NCBI GenBank assembly: GCA_003151315.1
Contig: PLXF01000154.1
Coordinates: 1 to 6,711 of the forward strand
DNA length: 6,711 nt
Direction of reading: 5' to 3'
From: Parachlamydiales bacterium
Lineage (GTDB): Bacteria > Chlamydiota > Chlamydiia > Chlamydiales > SM23-39
The notes beneath the pieces are model-generated. The model saw only the letters and a program-made list of their open reading frames with translations, was not told the origin of the DNA and did no database searches. The position numbers and the translations under genes were made by a program. Below, in pieces: positions 5,380 through 6,711 of the stretch. Position 1 is the first letter of the stretch. Every line of letters begins with the position of its first letter.

Positions 5380-6711
5380 TTACTTCTTGCCAAATAGCCG
5401 GTCTAAGGCGCCGGGGAACTCTTTTTCTATCCAGGACTCTACATTCAGCGCGCAGTCGGCGGCCTTGTCTTTGCAGGTGCTCAATGAGCGGATTTTCAGC
5501 TCTTGGCTTGTGAAAATAGGGGAGCTGTCGAATTGTGCGATCAATTTATTGCGGCCGTTATGGATGCAAAACTCGTAGGGGGTTCTCCCTCCATTAAATC
5601 GAGCGATGAGGGCGTAGGGCCAGGAAGAGGGGCGCAAGAGCGACTGCCCTTCCGCGAAGGGGAGAGTTTGGCCGCTTATCGCATCGATGATTGTGGGGAA
5701 AATATCCATTGGGCATGCGATCGATCGGGGAGGCGTTTGTTTTGTGGTCCCCAATTTGAAAAAGAGGGGGATATGGGTCTGCTCATCGACCAGATGGGAG
5801 TTGTGGAATAAGTGCCCATGCTCAAAAAATTCTTCCGCGTGATCTCCTGTTACCACGACAATAGACTCTTCTTTATTGGGGAGATTTTGCCAGAATTGTC
5901 CAAAGAGGGAATCGACGTAGTGGACTGCGTTGCGATAGCGGTTTTTGATCAGCCCAATATTTTTTTTAGATTGGATGGCATTGAAGTAGGCAAATTCTTT
6001 AGCGAATGGGGAGAATTGAGCTGTCTTATGTTTAGGCCAGCTATAGTCAAAGTGGGTCGAATCCCAAAAGACAATGCACACTTGCCCTTCTCTTAATTCG
6101 GGGTTCTCGGCTAAATCTTTTTGGAGCGTCTCGACGGCCTCTGCATCTGTTTCCCAGGGCTGTTTAGAGGTCCCATGATGGAACGTTTGGTAAGAATCTA
6201 TGAGCTGCAGGTTTTGGCCGAAGAGGACCTTTTCCATTCCGTAGTAGCCGAGTTGCGCAGAGGTGTAGATGCGCACTTTATAGCCCCATTTGCGCAATAG
6301 GTCTAGAGGAGGGCTCCCCATCGCCCATTTTTCTGTTTTATATTTTTTCCAAAATAGGGAGAACTGGGAGTGGAAAATAGAAAACCAAGAGGGGTGGGTT
6401 CCGTTCGCGTTGGAATGGGAGGCGTCGTAATGGATATGATCATCCCGAAATTGACTAAGGTGGGGAGCCCCTTCTGGGTTAATGAAATCGGCTCTTAGGC
6501 TTTCGATGACAAATAGATAGATGTTAGGGCGTTTGGTTAGAGGGGTTGCGGCTAATATATCGACTGCAGCTAGCACCTCTTCTTCAGGTAAAGGCGCTTT
6601 TAAGCTGGTAGGGAGCGAAATGGAGATGTTTTTCGGCTGAATAAAGGTGAACTTCCAAGGGAGCGATTTTACAAAAGCGGTGTAGGCGTCTGGGTGGATG
6701 ATTCGAGAGGC
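5380..6711 (-). CDS. Second sulfatase/LTA-synthase-like protein, 5' end beyond the window
   Basis: The frame is open from the right edge to the stop at 5380, giving 443 visible residues of a longer protein. A GTG at 6574-6576 could be taken as a start, but the 45 codons before it continue without a stop and align with residues 202-246 of the paralog at 79-1986 (for example SRI, KALPL against KSLPW, LPKPL against LPTSL). The true start, with the expected five membrane segments, therefore lies outside. Numbering from the edge, the visible catalytic set is E70 in VIESLRADF, T105 in NANGTHPSW as likely nucleophile, H220 in DSTHFDYSW, D290-H291 in TGDHAEEFF, and H303/H306 in FHNSH. All key positions of the paralog are kept, so the domain should be active. 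As in the paralog, no formylglycine motif is seen; transfer or hydrolysis of a phospho-group on an envelope lipid or glycan is the likely chemistry, with unknown substrate. The C-terminal tails of the two paralogs differ most. Confidence 0.85.
   Translation of the reverse strand, partial: ASRIIHPDAYTAFVKSLPWKFTFIQPKNISISLPTSLKAPLPEEEVLAAVDILAATPLTKRPNIYLFVIESLRADFINPEGAPHLSQFRDDHIHYDASHSNANGTHPSWFSIFHSQFSLFWKKYKTEKWAMGSPPLDLLRKWGYKVRIYTSAQLGYYGMEKVLFGQNLQLIDSYQTFHHGTSKQPWETDAEAVETLQKDLAENPELREGQVCIVFWDSTHFDYSWPKHKTAQFSPFAKEFAYFNAIQSKKNIGLIKNRYRNAVHYVDSLFGQFWQNLPNKEESIVVVTGDHAEEFFEHGHLFHNSHLVDEQTHIPLFFKLGTTKQTPPRSIACPMDIFPTIIDAISGQTLPFAEGQSLLRPSSWPYALIARFNGGRTPYEFCIHNGRNKLIAQFDSSPIFTSQELKIRSLSTCKDKAADCALNVESWIEKEFPGALDRLFGKK

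Noticed and set aside
5333..6096. Three plus-strand open frames (5333-5578, 5503-5811, 5812-6096) opposite the right-hand sulfatase-like gene
   Set aside because: All lie antisense to a frame with intact catalytic motifs; their products resemble no family and the first begins inside the palindrome.

Overview
The window looks like a piece of a Gram-negative bacterial chromosome. Two multi-domain envelope enzymes, a lipoprotein and a leader-bearing thioredoxin system all point to envelope biology. Chromosomal palindromic repeats fill the intergenic gaps. Weak or absent Shine-Dalgarno sequences and the gene content are compatible with an environmental member of the Chlamydiae, but no marker gene is present and that placement is a low-confidence guess.

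Layout from left to right. (1) 79-1986, minus strand: a complete membrane-anchored alkaline-phosphatase/sulfatase-superfamily protein of the LtaS/PbgA type, with five N-terminal membrane segments and an extracytoplasmic catalytic domain. (2) 1987-2283: a divergent intergenic region holding a perfect 9-bp inverted repeat, a cluster of REP-like ACAGGAT/ATCCTGT units and a good sigma70-like promoter. (3) 2284-3723, plus: a natural fusion of thioredoxin reductase and thioredoxin, unusual in carrying a signal-peptide-like leader. (4) 3780-4019 and 3979-4236, plus: a DUF4160/DUF2442 pair overlapping by 41 nt. It has its own promoter, and its second gene is much more AT-rich than its surroundings, so it looks like a transferred toxin-antitoxin-like module. 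(5) 4249-5220, plus: a C39-like cysteine peptidase, probably a lipoprotein, starting at TTG 12 nt after the module and probably co-transcribed with it. (6) 5221-5379: a convergent gap filled almost entirely by a ~150-bp near-perfect palindrome. (7) 5380 to the right edge, minus: a second sulfatase-superfamily protein, paralogous to the first. It is cut by the window edge, and its reading frame stays open to the last base.

The two minus-strand paralogs bracket a block of four plus-strand genes, and that block has a different inverted-repeat element at each end. Either a cassette entered between ancestral tandem duplicates, or the block is an old neighbourhood into which only the AT-rich pair was inserted. 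The predicted locations (membrane/periplasm for both sulfatase-like proteins, an exported or anchored redox fusion, a lipoprotein peptidase) suggest an envelope-remodelling theme. A functional link between these genes is inference only.
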